A stretch of 64,000 nucleotides of DNA from Amphibalanus amphitrite (GCF_019059575.1 NW_024881785.1:372001-436000), one strand, 5' to 3'. Shown: positions 45,905-59,900, numbered from the stretch's first letter. Notes: a model not told the origin generated them from the sequence alone. Numbers and translations are program-made.

Positions 45905-48900
45905 ATGGCAGACCCAGATGGTGGAGAGTTTGAACTTGAAGAAGCTCCTCCAAAACCACCTGATAAAAATAAAGTTGAAAAGAGCAAACATGATTTAAGC
46001 TGTCAAATTGACAACTTGGAAAAACAGCTGGTAAGTTGTCTTTTAAATGCTGTATTTTTCATTTTTAAGTAGGTGTCTGATAATTGTCAAGCAATTTCAA
46101 AACCATATCACCCTTGATGTCAGTTTCATATATGTGTAGTGTCATTCACATTTTTTGTCAAGTCCCAGTAGGTAAGCTTAATTTTGCTTTCAGAGTGGAA
46201 GGATATGCTTCAGCTCTCATAAATCATTTATTGTATTCAGTAATGTAGCATGAATATTTGAACCTTTGGACTCTGGTTGTGACTCTGTGTTGCCCAAGCC
46301 ATCTTTACTAATGTTGTATTTACACAGGCTGTTGCACACCTGCGACAGACTCACAGTAGCCTCCCCCGTCCCGACCTGCAGAAGGGCTGTAACCTGAACG
46401 AAGGCGTGGATGAGCGTCTGCAGCAGCTGCGGACCGCGCGGGAAGCCCTCTACGAGCAGCACCGGCTGACCGACGAGCGTCTCAAGTCGCTGGCGCGGCT
46501 CATCACAGAAACGGTACGCCCTCACCTCGTAGTGTGCCCGCCCCACTAACCAGGCAAACGGGAAGGCCAGGCGAATGTGGCAACGTTGTGTGGTGCCTTG
46601 GTGTTGACGGTGTAAAACAAGGCGCTGCTTTTGGCAGAAAAAGTTAATAATTGAAAATGACGAGAATGTTGTGGAACTACAGTAATCATTCACTGGCAGC
46701 ACTGGCTGAAATCATCAGTATCTATTTAAGAGTATGGACCCAGAGTCTGAAATAAAGCATATCTATCTATCTATCTATCTAATCACTTAGCAACTCTTTC
46801 CACGTCATCTTTATGAGTCCTTGAATAGTGTCACTTTACGCCTTGATTCCCTGCTCGCTTAGTTAAAAATATCATCAAAACGTAATTAGGAAGCTTGCAA
46901 CTTTCACAGTCGGTAGCATTTCTCCTCTGACCATGGTTATCTACCATTTCAGCGTCAAGCTATAACGAAACTGCGTGACAAGCTGAAATATCGCACCGAG
47001 AAGCAGGTGGACGACGCCGTGCAGCGGCTCGAGACTCAGATCCACACGCACAACTTCAGACTCAGGGAGGAGGAGAAGATAGTGCGCGAGATCAACGAGC
47101 TGAAAAAGTCCAAACGCACCATCCGCGATTATGACTCCAAAAAGGTATGCACCAGGCCCAGGGTCCGAAGCTTCAACACTGTATGCGGTGGCATGCACTG
47201 ACGTTATTTTATCGAGCGAAAGACCACACTGTGGATAGGTCTGGGAAATGGGCTTATCCTGTCAGCCCCTGAAACGTTTTAAAGTCACTAAGTTTTTAAT
47301 GATTACCTAACCTTCGCATGTGTAAGGGGGGGGGCCGGATGGACCCCCATGGTTTTCGCAAATAACTCGCGCAAAAAGCGGCCGATCGTGACGAAACTTT
47401 CAGTACCCTCGAGTTAATCAATTTTACACCTACTCTGGAACTTTCATGACCCTGACCCAAGTGACCTTTGACCTGTGACCTATTTCTTAAGGCCATGTTT
47501 GGCCGGAATCGCGATTCGGCGCATGTCCGCTCACATTAGCCGCGCGTTTGCAAGCTTTTCGTGGTTTCAAACGTTCAAACATGTGATTCGATGTTGCTCC
47601 CATGCATTAGCGTGGATGTCAAGGTCACCTGAAGGCTGAAGTTCAGGTCAGGTCATTGACCTTTGGTGATCTCGGTTCACTTTTTCGAGTTTGACATGTT
47701 TCCAGGCTAGTTTTTGGAGCTGCATTCGAATTTAGCAACCATTTGAACATTTACGAAGTAGTTTTGGTGCCTTCGTAACATGTTACGAAGCTGTCAGAGG
47801 CGGTTGACACCTGCTACGAATACCCGTCACCACCCCTACTGGTTGACCTGACCTGACCTGACCTGACCCGACCTGGTCTAAATGCTTAAAGACATCATCT
47901 GTGATCAAAACAAACACGATATTCGTAATCAGCACCCCGAAAACCCCCATAGCATCCACACTTTACGACTTTCTAACAGGTCCCGATTTTCCCGACTTTT
48001 GGGTCATTGACCTGACCTGGAAGGTCAACCAATGACCTAGGACCTTAAAATTGGGTATCATCGGTTTCGTCTCGTGACGGGCAACACGCTCGTTTTTCCG
48101 CGAAGCTCTAGCTCGACCAGAGGCCAAACGGCAAGGGGGGGGGGGTCCAACCGACCCCCCCCCCCCCTACACGTTTGAAGCTGACAAACGCCGCACACAT
48201 GCGAGGGTTAAGTCTAGCCCATGCTCATCACATGCGTTTAGTAATGCCTGCATTTAATTATGCCTGCATTTATGTATATCGCTGTTATAGCACAGTAAAT
48301 CAAATATATGATAAACCTGAAATTATATACCAGTTCCCATGAAAATACTCCCTCATTTCACTGCTTATCAATCGGAGACGTAATGCTGGACAAAGCAACT
48401 AATATCAAGTAATACTTCTTATCATTCATATTAATCGCAACGAGAGTAACCACTTTGTCTTTCTTGAAATCTTTCTTGAAGCAATCTTTTTCGATTTTTA
48501 CAGAGGGAGCTGGAGACGCTCAACCAGAAACAGCGCAGCCTCCGATACGAGCGGGATCGGTTCTTCAGCGAGATCGACAAAAACCAGCGGGAGGAGGATC
48601 GCATTCTTCGGGAGCGACAGTCAGCGGAAGCCAATATCAAAATGCTCAATGAAGGTAAGCGGTTCATCACTTCCTCTATATACTGCAACAGACGGAAATT
48701 CAGTATTAGTATTTCAGTATTACCAGAACAAAGGAGATTGATAATGTAAGCTATAGCTGCAAGAAGCTTCTGATTTATTTTTATCCATTTTGGGCCTTTC
48801 ACAGATTTTTATATCGATGTTCTTCCACACATTGCTTTTCATACGCAGTCGCTTTATTCCTGGGTGGGGATCACTGACTGCGAAATTGTAACGCATTATC

Positions 48901-50827
48901 TAGTCCAGTCTCCGTCCATGTCCTAAGCCAGCTGGTGCCCCGTCCCCGTCCCGTTCTCGCTGACCCGGGCGCCGTGTGTGCGCAGAGCTGGCGGACCTGC
49001 GGCGGCAGCGGCAGGCCGCGGACGAGTCATACCGGCAACAGGTGGAGCAGTGGCAGCGGTGGCAGCGCGCCGCCGCCGACCGGAGGCGGAAGGCGCGCGA
49101 GGACACCGGCCGACCGCCCCCGCCCCCGCCGGCGCCACCGCCCGCCGCCGCGCCGGCCGGGACGGAGCTGCGCGCGCCGCCCGAGCCGTACCGCGCCGAG
49201 CTGGCCGCTTGCGAGCAGCTGCTAGCGTACCTACAGCGGCTGGCGCACACGCCCAACGCCACGCCTGCCACGCCGTCCGCGCTACTAACGCCGTCAGGTG
49301 GGTGACAGGGTCGGCTTCAGCAGTGAGTGGCCTGAGAGTCGCTAGCGTGCTATCCAGGAGGAAATAACTAGCCGCATTGGGACTACGAAAAGAGGCAGAG
49401 CAACATTGCTGGTTGGAAACGGATGCGTTGAGTGCTGCTTATGTTTCGGACGTGTGGAAATTTATTTCCGTCTCAGACTGACCAAGCTGGTATTTGGTAA
49501 CGTTTCGTCGTGTAAGCTGCAGTTTTGTTATGTTTAAAACAGAAGCCTGATCGCTCGTATCCGGCACTTAACGTCATATCATAATTCTGTCTTCTCAGGG
49601 GCCGCTACGCCGCTGAGTCCCCGGACGCCGGTGAGTCCGCGGACTCCCCAGCCGCCGTCGGAGCCTGACCGGCCTCTGACGGACGTCGACGGCGACAAGC
49701 CCATGTTCGTCCTCCGGCGGCGGGAGGAAGAGACGCCGCAGCCGCCCCCCAGCCGACCCAAACGCCGGCGCGACCGGCGCGGCTCGCAGAGGGTACGTGT
49801 GTGTGGGATGCCTGGGATGTTTGGGTGTAACGAGTGAGTATACTGCAGTAGGTTTTGTGCCGTGATATCCTCAGTCATTGAGAGGTGTCCTGTCAGACAC
49901 CTGTCGTTGATGGAGTTTTCCTGCTCCACAGGTGCGGCCGCTGACGCACACAGCGGATGTATTTCATCAGTTCTGTCTGCTGGGTCTGCAGCCGCCCTGT
50001 ACCAGCAAGGAGGCGCCGGCTGCCCTCGAGCAGGTCAAGGCCAAGCAGGTGTGTCCAATCGGCAGCTTGTAGTAATTTATCCACCCAGTGTCTAAAAGCA
50101 AATAGAAAAGCTGATAGCGATCTCTTGAAAGGAGTGTGCGCTTCTGAGAAGCTTTGAAGCTGCCTGCAGTTTCGTTGCGGGAATGTGTTATCCGAGTGAT
50201 GTCTTATTTATTTCACAGCTGATCAGGCACCTGTTTGAACTTTTTTGACATAATTTTTGCAAACTTTTCCAAATGTGTTGGCATGTGTTGAGAGCGCGCG
50301 CTCCTTTTCAGAAATACTTCCAGATGTGTGCTCTGAAGGCGCGCCAGGAGCGGGCGGACCGGACGGAGCCGCGGCGGCCGGAGCGGGCGGCCGGGACGGG
50401 CGCGCAGGGCGCCGCCGGCGGGCCACCGCTCACCCTGCGGCTCAACTCGAGCCCGCTGAGCGAGCCGCCGCCGCCGCCGCCGCCGGACGGCATGGTGACG
50501 CTGCACAGCATCGGCGTCCAGCTGCCCTACCAGCTAACGATGGCGGCGCCGGCCTCGGCCACGCCCTCGCTGGCCTACCTGGCGCAGGCCTCGGTGGACA
50601 GCAGCTGCTCGTGCCCGGCGGACGCGGCGTCGCGCCCGCTGAGCCGGGACAGTGGCGTGCCGTCGGCGCCGCTGAGCGCCGAGGCCGCCGAGCCGGGCCG
50701 CGACCCATTCGCAGAGGCGCTGCAGAGTCGACTGGCGGCCGGTGACGGCGCCAATCCTGCCGCCCCCCGCACGGAGACACTGGAGGTGCCCTGTGCGTCA
50801 CAGGAGAGCGGCATCGGCTCCGCGTAA
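45905..50827 (+). CDS. Coiled-coil protein resembling the Bfr1 family, eight coding exons
   Basis: Exons: 45905-46030, 46328-46513, 46953-47144, 48504-48654, 48986-49297, 49599-49792, 49932-50048 and 50312-50827. All junctions are GT-AG and in phase, giving 597 residues ending at TAA. The ATG at 45905 (MADPDGGEFE) is 14 nt into its exon. Residues 30-250 are charged heptad-like coiled coil; AITKLRDKLKYRTEKQVDDA and KIVREINELKKSKRTI resemble yeast Bfr1 and its relatives, proteins tied to polysomes and ER-associated RNA (family knowledge from memory). A Pro-rich linker and an RPKRRRDRRGSQR basic patch follow. Then HTADVFHQFCLLGLQPPCTS resembles the family's conserved end, and a Pro/Ala-rich tail closes the protein. 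Exon 2 could instead start at 46380, after a C-rich tract. The gene structure is firm, the family name less so. Confidence 0.8.
46762..46781. repeat. (TATC)n microsatellite in intron 2
   Basis: Five tandem CTAT/TATC units inside the second intron of the Bfr1-like gene. Confidence 0.9.
47311..48207. mobile_element. TTAA-type element inside intron 3 of the Bfr1-like gene
   Basis: An 897-bp relative of 38763-39661, with CCTTCGCATGTGT at the left and ACACATGCGAGGG at the right. Flanks are CTAA (47307-47310) and TTAA (48208-48211). The interior agrees closely with the complete copy. It sits in the same orientation as the host gene and leaves all splice sites intact. Confidence 0.88.
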
Positions 50828-53734
50828 ACAATGTGATGGAATAGGAATGGTACTAATTTAACGTGTGGTATGTGCAGTATTTTTATATATCACCGACTTT
50901 CAAACGGAAATTCTCATTGCACAGTATTTGATATGCATCTCCAAAGGTGGTTCTCACGTCTCGACCCGGATTCCTTAGAACGTGGTATATGGCTCATGTT
51001 GTTTTTGGAGCAATGGAGCATTGCTACATTACGCTGCAGAAAATCAGCGTATGCGCTTTTACCTTGGACCTTGTTGGAACTAAATTCCTTAGTTTCTGCA
51101 ATATCGTTGCATAGCGATTGCATCACAGCTTCAAGTGATTAAATGACTTAAAAAGCGCGTACGAACCTTATCGATGGATAAGTTACAGACGCTGGTTGCC
51201 GTGAACCACTAAATGTGTTCGTCCTGTTCCAAGTATTCCGCTAGTCTGTTTGCCCAGTCTTGCTCGTTGTGCTGTGTTATTCTTTCCTTTCCATTGTTCC
51301 GTTGTGTCGCCGACTGGCGAGTGGCGACACAAGTGGACGAGTCCGCTTCCCGTGGCAAAACGGCGCTCTACGTACCCAGAGACTGAACACACTAGGTATG
51401 TTCTACTTGCTAAAACGACTGGGTAGCTATCATTCGTTTCGTGCGAGATTTTCGTCGGCTCTGTTGAGCGGAATCCGTCAGGACAGTAGAGATTAAATGC
51501 GAGGCCATTGCAACAATGTCAATACAGGGTGGGCGTGTCTGGCTGCTGGCTTCGTTGTGTGTGTCTGTGTTTATCAGTTTGTAATTGTCCGTCATGTTGA
51601 CTGTTTTTACGAGCTTTACTTGCGTGTTGCGTGGCCGCTTTTATTAGGATGGGGGTGATTATTTTACTGACACCCGTTGATTCCAAGCTGGTTGTAATTA
51701 CATCTGGACGCGTTTTCGCTTATTTATTCCCGGTGGTCGTGTCTCGGTGAGCATTCGTATGTGTTCGACGGCTGTTAGGATCACGTGTGATATTCATTTA
51801 GATAGCTACTGCATATTGTTTAAACATTCACGATCTGATCTGAAGGCGTGCAGTATGGGCTTACACTGAATGTTTCGAATGTTTCGTTTTGTATGCTTCG
51901 TTCTCGACTAGGCTGCCCGATTACATTACCACTTTTTGAAGATCATTGCTAAACTGACGTTCGGACTGCGATAGGACGAAATTCACTCGAACCAGCCTGT
52001 TATCTTCTGTGTTCCTATGTACCGCCGACTGAGGGTTTCTTGCTTGTTTGGAATGATCATTGATCACATGATCACCGTTGGTCAGGTCATCGCAGGATCT
52101 CTGGCCTGATTGATGAGTGTACCTCTCGAGCTGAGCCGCCAACCGGTATTTTCTGTTCTCTGTTCGCTCCTGTCGCGGTGATCAGACGCTCTCGGAAGAT
52201 GCCTGAGGACGGAGTTTGTGAACGGGGGAGGCCCACTACATTTGTCGTCGGGAGAATCTAAGACCTTGTCTAGAAAAGTGACCATTCTAACACAGGAGCA
52301 TGGAAGGATTCAACGCACCTGAATTGTTCACCTAACTAACGAACAGTTCAGTCGTTTCCGTGCTTTTGCTCAAGTTCAAGTTGGCGATTAAACTTATCCC
52401 ACAACTGTCTCGCAGCTTATCCACATAAATCATACCGAGCCTATTCTTGTACACACTGTTCCAGTGGACTATAGGAGCGAATGCCCAGCAGGGCGGATTA
52501 TCCAGGGTGCCGTGTACGTCGAAACTTGCCGTTCTTGCTCAGCTGTGACGTTTGCTGGTTGTAGAGAATGCAATACATGAAAGTTTCTGCATCCGATGTC
52601 TTTATTTAAAATCCGTTTATGTTAATGCATGGCGACCGTGCACGAGACATGCGGGCAACCTGAGATTGGATTAGCGTTACAAACGTCAGTCCTCGCAATG
52701 GGGCGGCGCGGGCCTCCCGCCTTCATGCCTATGGCATGGAATGCTTGGACCTGACTGAGCCTCGACCTCGCTGGAGGAAGGGGGGAAGAAGGGGTAAGAT
52801 CCCGAGAAACCCTAGGCATATTTTAAAAAGATAATGATTTCCAGTGAAGATAACCCCGCTATTCGAAAAAGTGACCTGGGTGGGTGATTATTGAAAGGAT
52901 GATGTTCAATTTCACTAGTCCATTTAATTTGCATTCTCACCCAGGCCAAGCAAGGTCACCTGCCAGCTTAGCGTTCTTGAAATTACGTGCTGGCAATGCA
53001 AATGGGGCCCATTGATTACCGGTTTAAATTGAGGTCAATGACCAATACCTTACCGTATAAAACCCAGAGCTAAAACCTCAAAGTAACTATCCTAACCTAA
53101 GAAGTAACTATTGGGTGAGAAAAGAATGGCTGCGTAGTACGTTGCGTGCAGACAAAATCAAGATTCTAGGTCCTATATTTGGTAGTCAACTTTACTCACC
53201 GTGAAATTTACAAGCCGAAATCGTCAATTTGACATTTCTCGGGTCACGGAGTCACGCAAACGACAAGGTCAAGGTCAAATTTTTAACTACTTACAAAGCT
53301 GACGATTAAACCACGTAAAGAATTTTGATCGTCATATTTGGTTAATATTTATCGAAACAAATTTTTACAAATCATTTAATGAAAGTGAAAGCGGTAAGTT
53401 AATAAGTCTAAATAAAGAAATACTGATTTTGTTCATGATATGACGTAATTTTATTGCATTTAGTTACTCAAACTGTATTATGTCTCATCTGCGCTGAAAG
53501 CGCAACAATTTATTTTTGTTTTTGTTGAGTGCAGTATCTTGGGAGCGCACGTGTGTAACGAGCGCAGGTGTGTAGATCGGCCGCGGCTCTACGTTGGCTC
53601 GACGCCTTTCCGAAGAGGTTCTACGAAAATCTGCATTATTATTAAGGTACTATACCATCCAACTCTTCAAACTATTCATAATGAAAGGGTCAAGTCACAA
53701 GTGTACTAGCCTACCAAAAGTAGCCACACATTAA
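50828..53734. other. 3' UTR and spacer after the Bfr1-like gene
   Basis: No polyadenylation signal was found close to the stop codon and no further gene is recognised. About 53220-53300 has GGTCA words like the TTAA elements. Confidence 0.35.
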
Positions 53735-53865
53735 ACGTTTTTTCCAAATTTTAAAAATTCGCGGATTTTTTAATGGAATTATATCCAAAAGATCATCCAT
53801 TTTTTTTGGAGATCAAAATCCAAAATTTTTACAAATCGGTTTTGTGGCCCTGTTAGCCCATGTTA
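53735..53865. mobile_element. Fragment of the 40144-type element (interior)
   Basis: Shares GATCAAAATCCAAAATTTTT and the preceding AT-rich stretch with about 40915-41045, and then the TTTTGTGGCCCTGT block. No ends are present. Confidence 0.6.
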
Positions 53866-54540
53866 GCCTTGATCAGGGGCCAGGCCGCAAAGCATGACGG
53901 TTTTGATGAGATCTTGTCTGTGCTCCAACTCTGTGCAGACTTGCAGGCCTGTTCGGCTGGTGAGGATTTGGTGTTGCTGTTGCCCATTGCCCAGAACCAC
54001 ACCCATTTTTAATATCTTTACAATGCTGAACATATGAAAAATATTCAGTTCCCTCAGCTTTGTAGATTTGACACCGTGTCATTGTGTTAAAAGGAGTGAC
54101 CATCCCACCTTTACCTTAGTTTTGAGTTAGGATAGCCAAATTTGTGGTCATGGCCTGCAAATACCGGTTTGGGCACTCACAACATCAAGAAATGCTTTAA
54201 TTCTGAGATATTGAATTTCAAACTTGCAGTTTTCGGATTCTAAGGAGCTAATGCATTGGAATGCCCCCTTATAATTTGTGACGTCAGCGGAGATCTAACG
54301 ATTTTCACATCTTAGACTAAAACCACCGTTAGCACGTGGTGGTATACAATGCTTTGCGCGCAAGGTCTGCCGCTGTTCAAGGCTGCCAAAGTATTCCTTC
54401 CAAATTAGTCGCTAGGAACAGCAGAGATCCCAAAAGGTACACAAAAGTAAAAGCCTAATAACATGAAAACCAGTGAATATTTTTCTGTGAAATTCGGTAG
54501 ATATTCATTTTTGATCTTTCCGAACCAAGGGACATCACTT
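53866..54540. other. Spacer before the Gypsy-type remnant
   Basis: No exon, transposon end or RNA gene recognised. Confidence 0.35.
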
Positions 54541-55165
54541 TTATGCCAATTCATAACCTTTTTTGAACCCGCACTGGAAGGGGATCGCGGTCCAGTCCAT
54601 CGCGCAGATCCGAGACATCGCTGGAGTCAGACAAACCAATGGTTCCTCGTGGGGCGAGATGTCTGATATGTGGACAGTCGTTTCCCTCCCGTCCGGCAGC
54701 CGGACGTGAGCATACTGTGGGCTGGCTTCAAGAAGCTCCACCTCGTCGACCAGTGGATCATGCTTCTGTCGTACATGTCTTTTCATCAAGACGATTTCTC
54801 CCGACTTGGATAGCCACGTCGGCACAGAGTTGCCAGTCGTCGAGCGCCTCTGGTACCGAAACGTGCGCTCATGAGGAGTCTCGCTGGTTGCCGTTGAAAG
54901 TAGCGACCTAACCGAATGGAGAGCATCTGGCAGGACCACTTCTCAGTTCTACAGCAGCAGATTTCTCGATCGGAGGGCCAGCGTCACCGCTTTCCACACG
55001 ATGCCGTTATAGCGTTCCACTTGCCCGTTTCCTCTTGGATTGTACGCGGTCGACCTGCTGCTGGCTATCCCCTTGCTCGCGAGGATGGCTTTGAGCTCAG
55101 AGGACATAAAGGAGAATCCACGATCGGAATGGATGTACGCTGGCACCTGTGACCTAACCTGGTAT
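54541..55165 (-). pseudogene. Gypsy-type LTR retrotransposon integrase remnant
   Basis: On the minus strand, 55146-54949 encodes the integrase core part YIHSDRGFSFMS (second catalytic Asp) and YNPRGNGQVERYNG (catalytic Glu). After a frameshift or small deletion near 54940, a second frame continues with LPDALHSVRSLL, TPHERTF and WLSKSGEIVLMKRHVR, the usual integrase C-terminal region. Stops lie just upstream of the first part, and no gag, protease, reverse transcriptase or LTR is visible. It is a degraded piece inserted opposite to the two flanking genes. Confidence 0.9.
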
Positions 55166-55194
55166 TATCAGTGACCTCCACTAGCAACATATGT

Positions 55195-55498
55195 ACTAGG
55201 CATTAGGCAACTGACTTCCTATTGCGGACTTTCGATAAAATGCGTTTTATTCGATGTTATAGCGCATTCTCTAGAAGCCCTGTGAACGGTAAAACATTTT
55301 ATCTTTGACCTGACCTGTCACGTCATCGGTGACCCTGAGATAAATGAACTTTGATTTCCCATGACCAATTTGACGGGGCTATCGAACGCCGTTTGAATTT
55401 TACGGATCCGTCCAGTAGTTTCGGAGATACGGGGGGGGGGGGCAAAAATGCCCCCCCCACCGCGCGGAAGGTGGCCGGGAGGCCCACCGCCTGCCGGG
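55195..55498 (-). mobile_element. Inverted end fragment of a 40144-type element
   Basis: The complement matches 40144-40440: GCGCTATAACAYCGAA, GGTGACGTCA-like words, TCTCCGAAACTACTGGACG and a G-run/C-run hairpin with GGGGGGCAAAAATGCCCCCC at its centre. It ends in GCCTGCCGGG followed by TTAA (55499-55502). The other end is missing. Confidence 0.8.
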
Positions 55499-55502
55499 TT
55501 AA

Positions 55503-56991
55503 GGGGATATCAACAGAAAAGGAGAGGTAGGGCCGTTTCGCCCTCCCCTCCCCCTCCCTCCCTCCACGGGGCGCGGGTAAAAGATCGGCTGGGGCCATTG
55601 GGCTGGCACGGGGCGCTAAAAAACCAATGCAATCTCATGCAGACAACTGAGGGTCCTTCAGATTGTTGTGAGGCCCTCATAGTTCAGAGCACCACCGGCA
55701 GCTAGCGTTGTTAGTACCTACCCTTGGAGGCTGACGTGGGTCCTCATAGGAGATAGTTTGGCGGGCTGATGCTGTTGGGGAGTGGATAACTGATGAGACC
55801 AAAGATATGCTGGGCGCTGACCCCTCTGATGCCTACGCATTTCAGGGGTACTGCCCCGATGGTCCCTTGTGACCACCACCGTTCAAAGGCCGGCAAGGGC
55901 CCCAAAGCCATTGTAGGTCCTTTCAGTTTAGGTCTTTTCGCATGAGCTTGGCGTTGGGCCCACCGCCTATCCTCGCTCCTTAGAGTCCCCAGCTTTCATA
56001 GGCTTCAACCCATATTTCAGCCCATTTTTCAATGTGTAAAGCCTATGACGCAAAGTCACAATTTTCGGGCAAGTGCCTCACGCTCATTATCGCCTCGATC
56101 TGGTTCAGACCCATCAAAGTTAGGTCGCACATTCTTGGTCCACAAGGTGTGCAAATTTTATCGCATTAAACGCATCGGTGTGGCTTGTATCCCACAACAC
56201 AGGGCGGGCATCATGTGAATTTTGAGCCCGATTCCCTATCTATAAAACCCGCCCCTGCGTCAGATTGATGCGTAAACGGCGTTGTTTGAGTCGGTCTGCC
56301 GGTGCTCTTTCGGTTCGTTTTAGTAATGTGTCCGAGGTGATTATTTACGCCACTAATGTTCCGACGCATCGTCCTTGCATCTACATTTTATCGCATGGAG
56401 GGTTCTGCTTTTTCACACACCGATATTTCCTCCCTCCCTGATAGGATACGATGTTTGTTTTGTCACACGACCCAAACAAACGATCCGGACAATTCGTAAC
56501 CAACTTCAGCCATCCCTATTATCTTTTTCATTGCCCATGCCTGGCCGACGTATCATTTCGTTCGTTGGAGTCAAATCAGCGAGAGCACAGGAAAAGCTAC
56601 AAAAAGAGACTATACGCGTGATTTATCCGCAGGAAAATAAACACACGCCCTATCTAAACAGATTTATCTAAACAGATGTCACTAATACAGCCGCATCGGC
56701 CAACAACATGTGCGTTTTCCCAGAGCCGCAGGCGCCGCGTTGCCTACATTAAAGACGGGGGTTAGATCAGCCAACCGGGGATGCGCAGTTGATAGTCACC
56801 ACTCGGGGTGGTACTGCGTCTCTGCGGTATCAGCGAAATCTGACCAGTGTCCCTACGAACTGCCTGCCGCACCGGACGACACCGGCACACTTCATCTCCC
56901 TGCAATCTTATCAGTGCAGGTCGTCGTGCATTCGCCCTGGTCGATCATTGATTGTGTTCCGTTCGGCAGTGATCTGCGCGCGGGCGGCACC
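55503..56991. other. Upstream flank of the SLC46-like gene
   Basis: No separate gene. An open frame from 56710 runs in frame into the first SLC46-like exon, but the ATG at 56992 (CACCATGAG context) is the better start. The promoter should lie here. Confidence 0.45.
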
Positions 56992-59900
56992 ATGAGCCTG
57001 GTGTCGGCAGCCCGCCGCCTGGCGGCCTCGGTCACCGTGGAGCCGGTGCTGCTTCTCTTCATGGTCGGCTCGTACATGCAGTACACGGCCATGCAGTCGC
57101 TCGTCTACGCCAAGGTGAGAGGATGCCCAGCGACCGTGAGTTGTTGGTTATGCTTCAATCGCGCATTAGTATTCTTATCGGTTGCGTGAGTTATAACTTA
57201 TATAACTCCCAATAATGCAGTTCAAATGCATTACTCAAAGCCAAACTGTTTCTTGAATTTCACTGTTCACGCTTAACCGTGGACTTGAATGTAAAGCTAC
57301 CTTGTCATATAGCTATACAGGCGATTGCCTGCATTTCTATACGACTTTACTCTCGTCTGATCACACCTTTTATTTTCCTGCTGCCCTTCAGACGTGCCAG
57401 GGCCTGTTCAGTCCGACCGTGTGCAACAACCTGCAGCTGGACGAGTACAGCGCAGAGCGGGACGCCGTGCAGGACGGCGCCTCCTACTGGATGCTGTACT
57501 CGAACGTGGCGCTGGCCGTGCCGTCAGTCATCAGCGGCATCTACCTCGGCACCTGGAGCGACGTGTTCGGTCGCAAGGCGCCGCTGCTGCTGCCGCCGCT
57601 CGGTCAGGTGCTGGCTGCACTCGTCTACATGGCCATGTCGGCGTATGACTCTGTGCCGGTCGGCTTCAACGTGCTGGCCAACCTGCTGGCAGGTAAGGGG
57701 TCTTGGGACGGGGGTGGGGGAGGACGGAAGGTCTCTAAGTTAATAGCATAGTCGGTGACGCGCTGATGTTTGATAAATATTTGAATTTGGAGGATGCAGT
57801 GTTTTCGATTCATGTGCTGATATTGTGCGTGCGAAGGCGGAGGATATTTTTCTTCCATCCCCATCAAACACCTCCTTCAGCTCATATCAATAAACTCACG
57901 CCCGTTCTCCCCCTGCTGTACGGCAGGTCTGCTGGGCGGGTTCAGCAGCATGATCATGTGCTGCATGTCCTACCTGTCGGCGGTCACGGTGACCCGGCAG
58001 CGCACCACGCGCGTCTCCGTGCTCGAGTCCATGTCGTTCCTGGGCGGCTTCATAGGGCCGTTCGTCGGCTCGGCCATATTCGAGGGCGCCGGCCGCACGT
58101 GGAACTTCACTGCGCTGGTCATCGTCAACTCGGCCATCGTGTTGTACGTGGTGATCCGCGTGCCGGAGGTGCCGCCGCCGCGCCAGCCGCCCGCCGGTGG
58201 CTCCGCCTGCCAGAAACTGGCCAGGGTGAGTGGGGCGGGTCAGGTTGCGAATGGGATGTAGGAGGCTAGGTTATGTCACCTTGATGTCACCAGCCGTTTG
58301 TATTTAGATGTAAGACATTATCCAAGCACATACAAAGCTGGATGTCGTCGTAGGATGCTTACGTATCGGTCCTTACACAAAGTCATGCGATCGGTACTAC
58401 CATTTTTTTCTTGTTTGTAGTTACGTCGCTTTGGTAGCATTTCCAAATGCGCATCGTATCAAGATGTTAAACGTCGTAGGAAGTATAGTATCTGACCTCA
58501 TTAACTCATACTTTTCAAACATTCGGGCTGGACGCGTGTGCTCGGCCCTCACACGTTTGACGGACGTTCGGTAACATTATTCACCCTGTCTGACAGTGCT
58601 CGATACGATGGCCCTCTCCCACGAAGTGTGATTGCGAAGTGTGAGGGAGGAGGGACTTAACCCTCGCCCGGCCAGGGGCTTTTTCATAACGCGGACGGCC
58701 AGGGGAAGGGGGGTTGGTGCGAACCCCTGGTGATTAACTCCTATGGCACTTGAGAATACCAAATTCACAGAGTAGGAGGACCCATATTGACATCTCAGCG
58801 AGTAAACATGATCGGACCTGCCCCGAGCCCCGGCCGCCTGTGCATATAGAGCTTCACTGCCCCGGCCTCCCTCACCAGGTGTTCAGCCTGCGGTACCTGT
58901 GGGACGCCGTGCGGGTGGCGTTCAAACCCCGCGCCGACTCGGGACGCCGCTACATCCTGATGCTACTCGTCGTTGCCTTCATCATCATGATCAACACGTT
59001 CGGTGAGTCGCGGCCTGGTGTTGTCTCCGCCGCCGCTGCCGTCGTAGCTTTCAATGTGAGCAGAGCTTCTGGTTATGTTCTTGGCCTGAGATCCTCGTAT
59101 ACGAATGGTCGATTCACTCTACATCAGCCGGCATATTCAACCTAACTATGATGTTGATAATGCTGATATAAGACTTAGCAGGCTGTCTATCACAGGCATT
59201 GCCTAGTTTCTCCCTCGTTCAAGCGCCGCAAGTAGCCCTAGTTCTGCGATGACACAGTTCGGCAGTGTCCCTAAAACGCAGCGTTTCTGCTAGCTGTCAT
59301 ACGCAGGTGTCAGTCTGCGGACGGCAGTCTCCCCGCTGACCAGCACGACGCCGCTCTCCTCAGGGGAGAATGACGTCACGTACTTGTACGTCAAGGATGC
59401 GCCCATCTTCCTGGACGACGCGCTGTATGACACGTACTTTAGCGTCAAGCACGCGCTCTCAGCCGGGGTGCTGATTTGTGAGTGCTGACCGGTCCTGCTG
59501 TGTGAGTGCCATCCCGTTGGTGGGTGTCCTGGCGGGAGTGCCGCCTTAGTGGAGTGTCGACCAGGCCCACTGTGTGGGTGTCGTCCTGCCGGCTGTGTCA
59601 GTAGTGCCGTCCTATCCTGCTACTTGAGTGGAGTGGTGCTCGTGGTGTGCAGGGTACTGACCCGGTGAGGGGTATTCCGCTTCTGTCTGTGGTGCCGCCT
59701 GGCGGGCTAGGGCCGGCCTCCGGCGTGGTCACAGGTGGCGGTAACGGACGACCTGCGGTTACCGCGTCTCTGTAGCGCCGGCTCGCCACTATCCGCCCTT
59801 ACGCTGGCCACTGGCTGCCTGATGCTGTCCTTAGGACGTGGTCCCACTCTGTCGCACAGGAGACGGGTCTGCGGTGTGTGCGATTTGACCCGGGATGTTG

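Noticed and set aside
48923..49367. Several long frames on both strands in the GC-rich region
   Set aside because: They are shadows of exon 5 of the Bfr1-like gene, whose frame is fixed by splice phases on both sides.
50213..50831. Minus-strand and alternative-frame open frames of 97-162 codons
   Set aside because: Shadows of the GC-rich last exon of the Bfr1-like gene.
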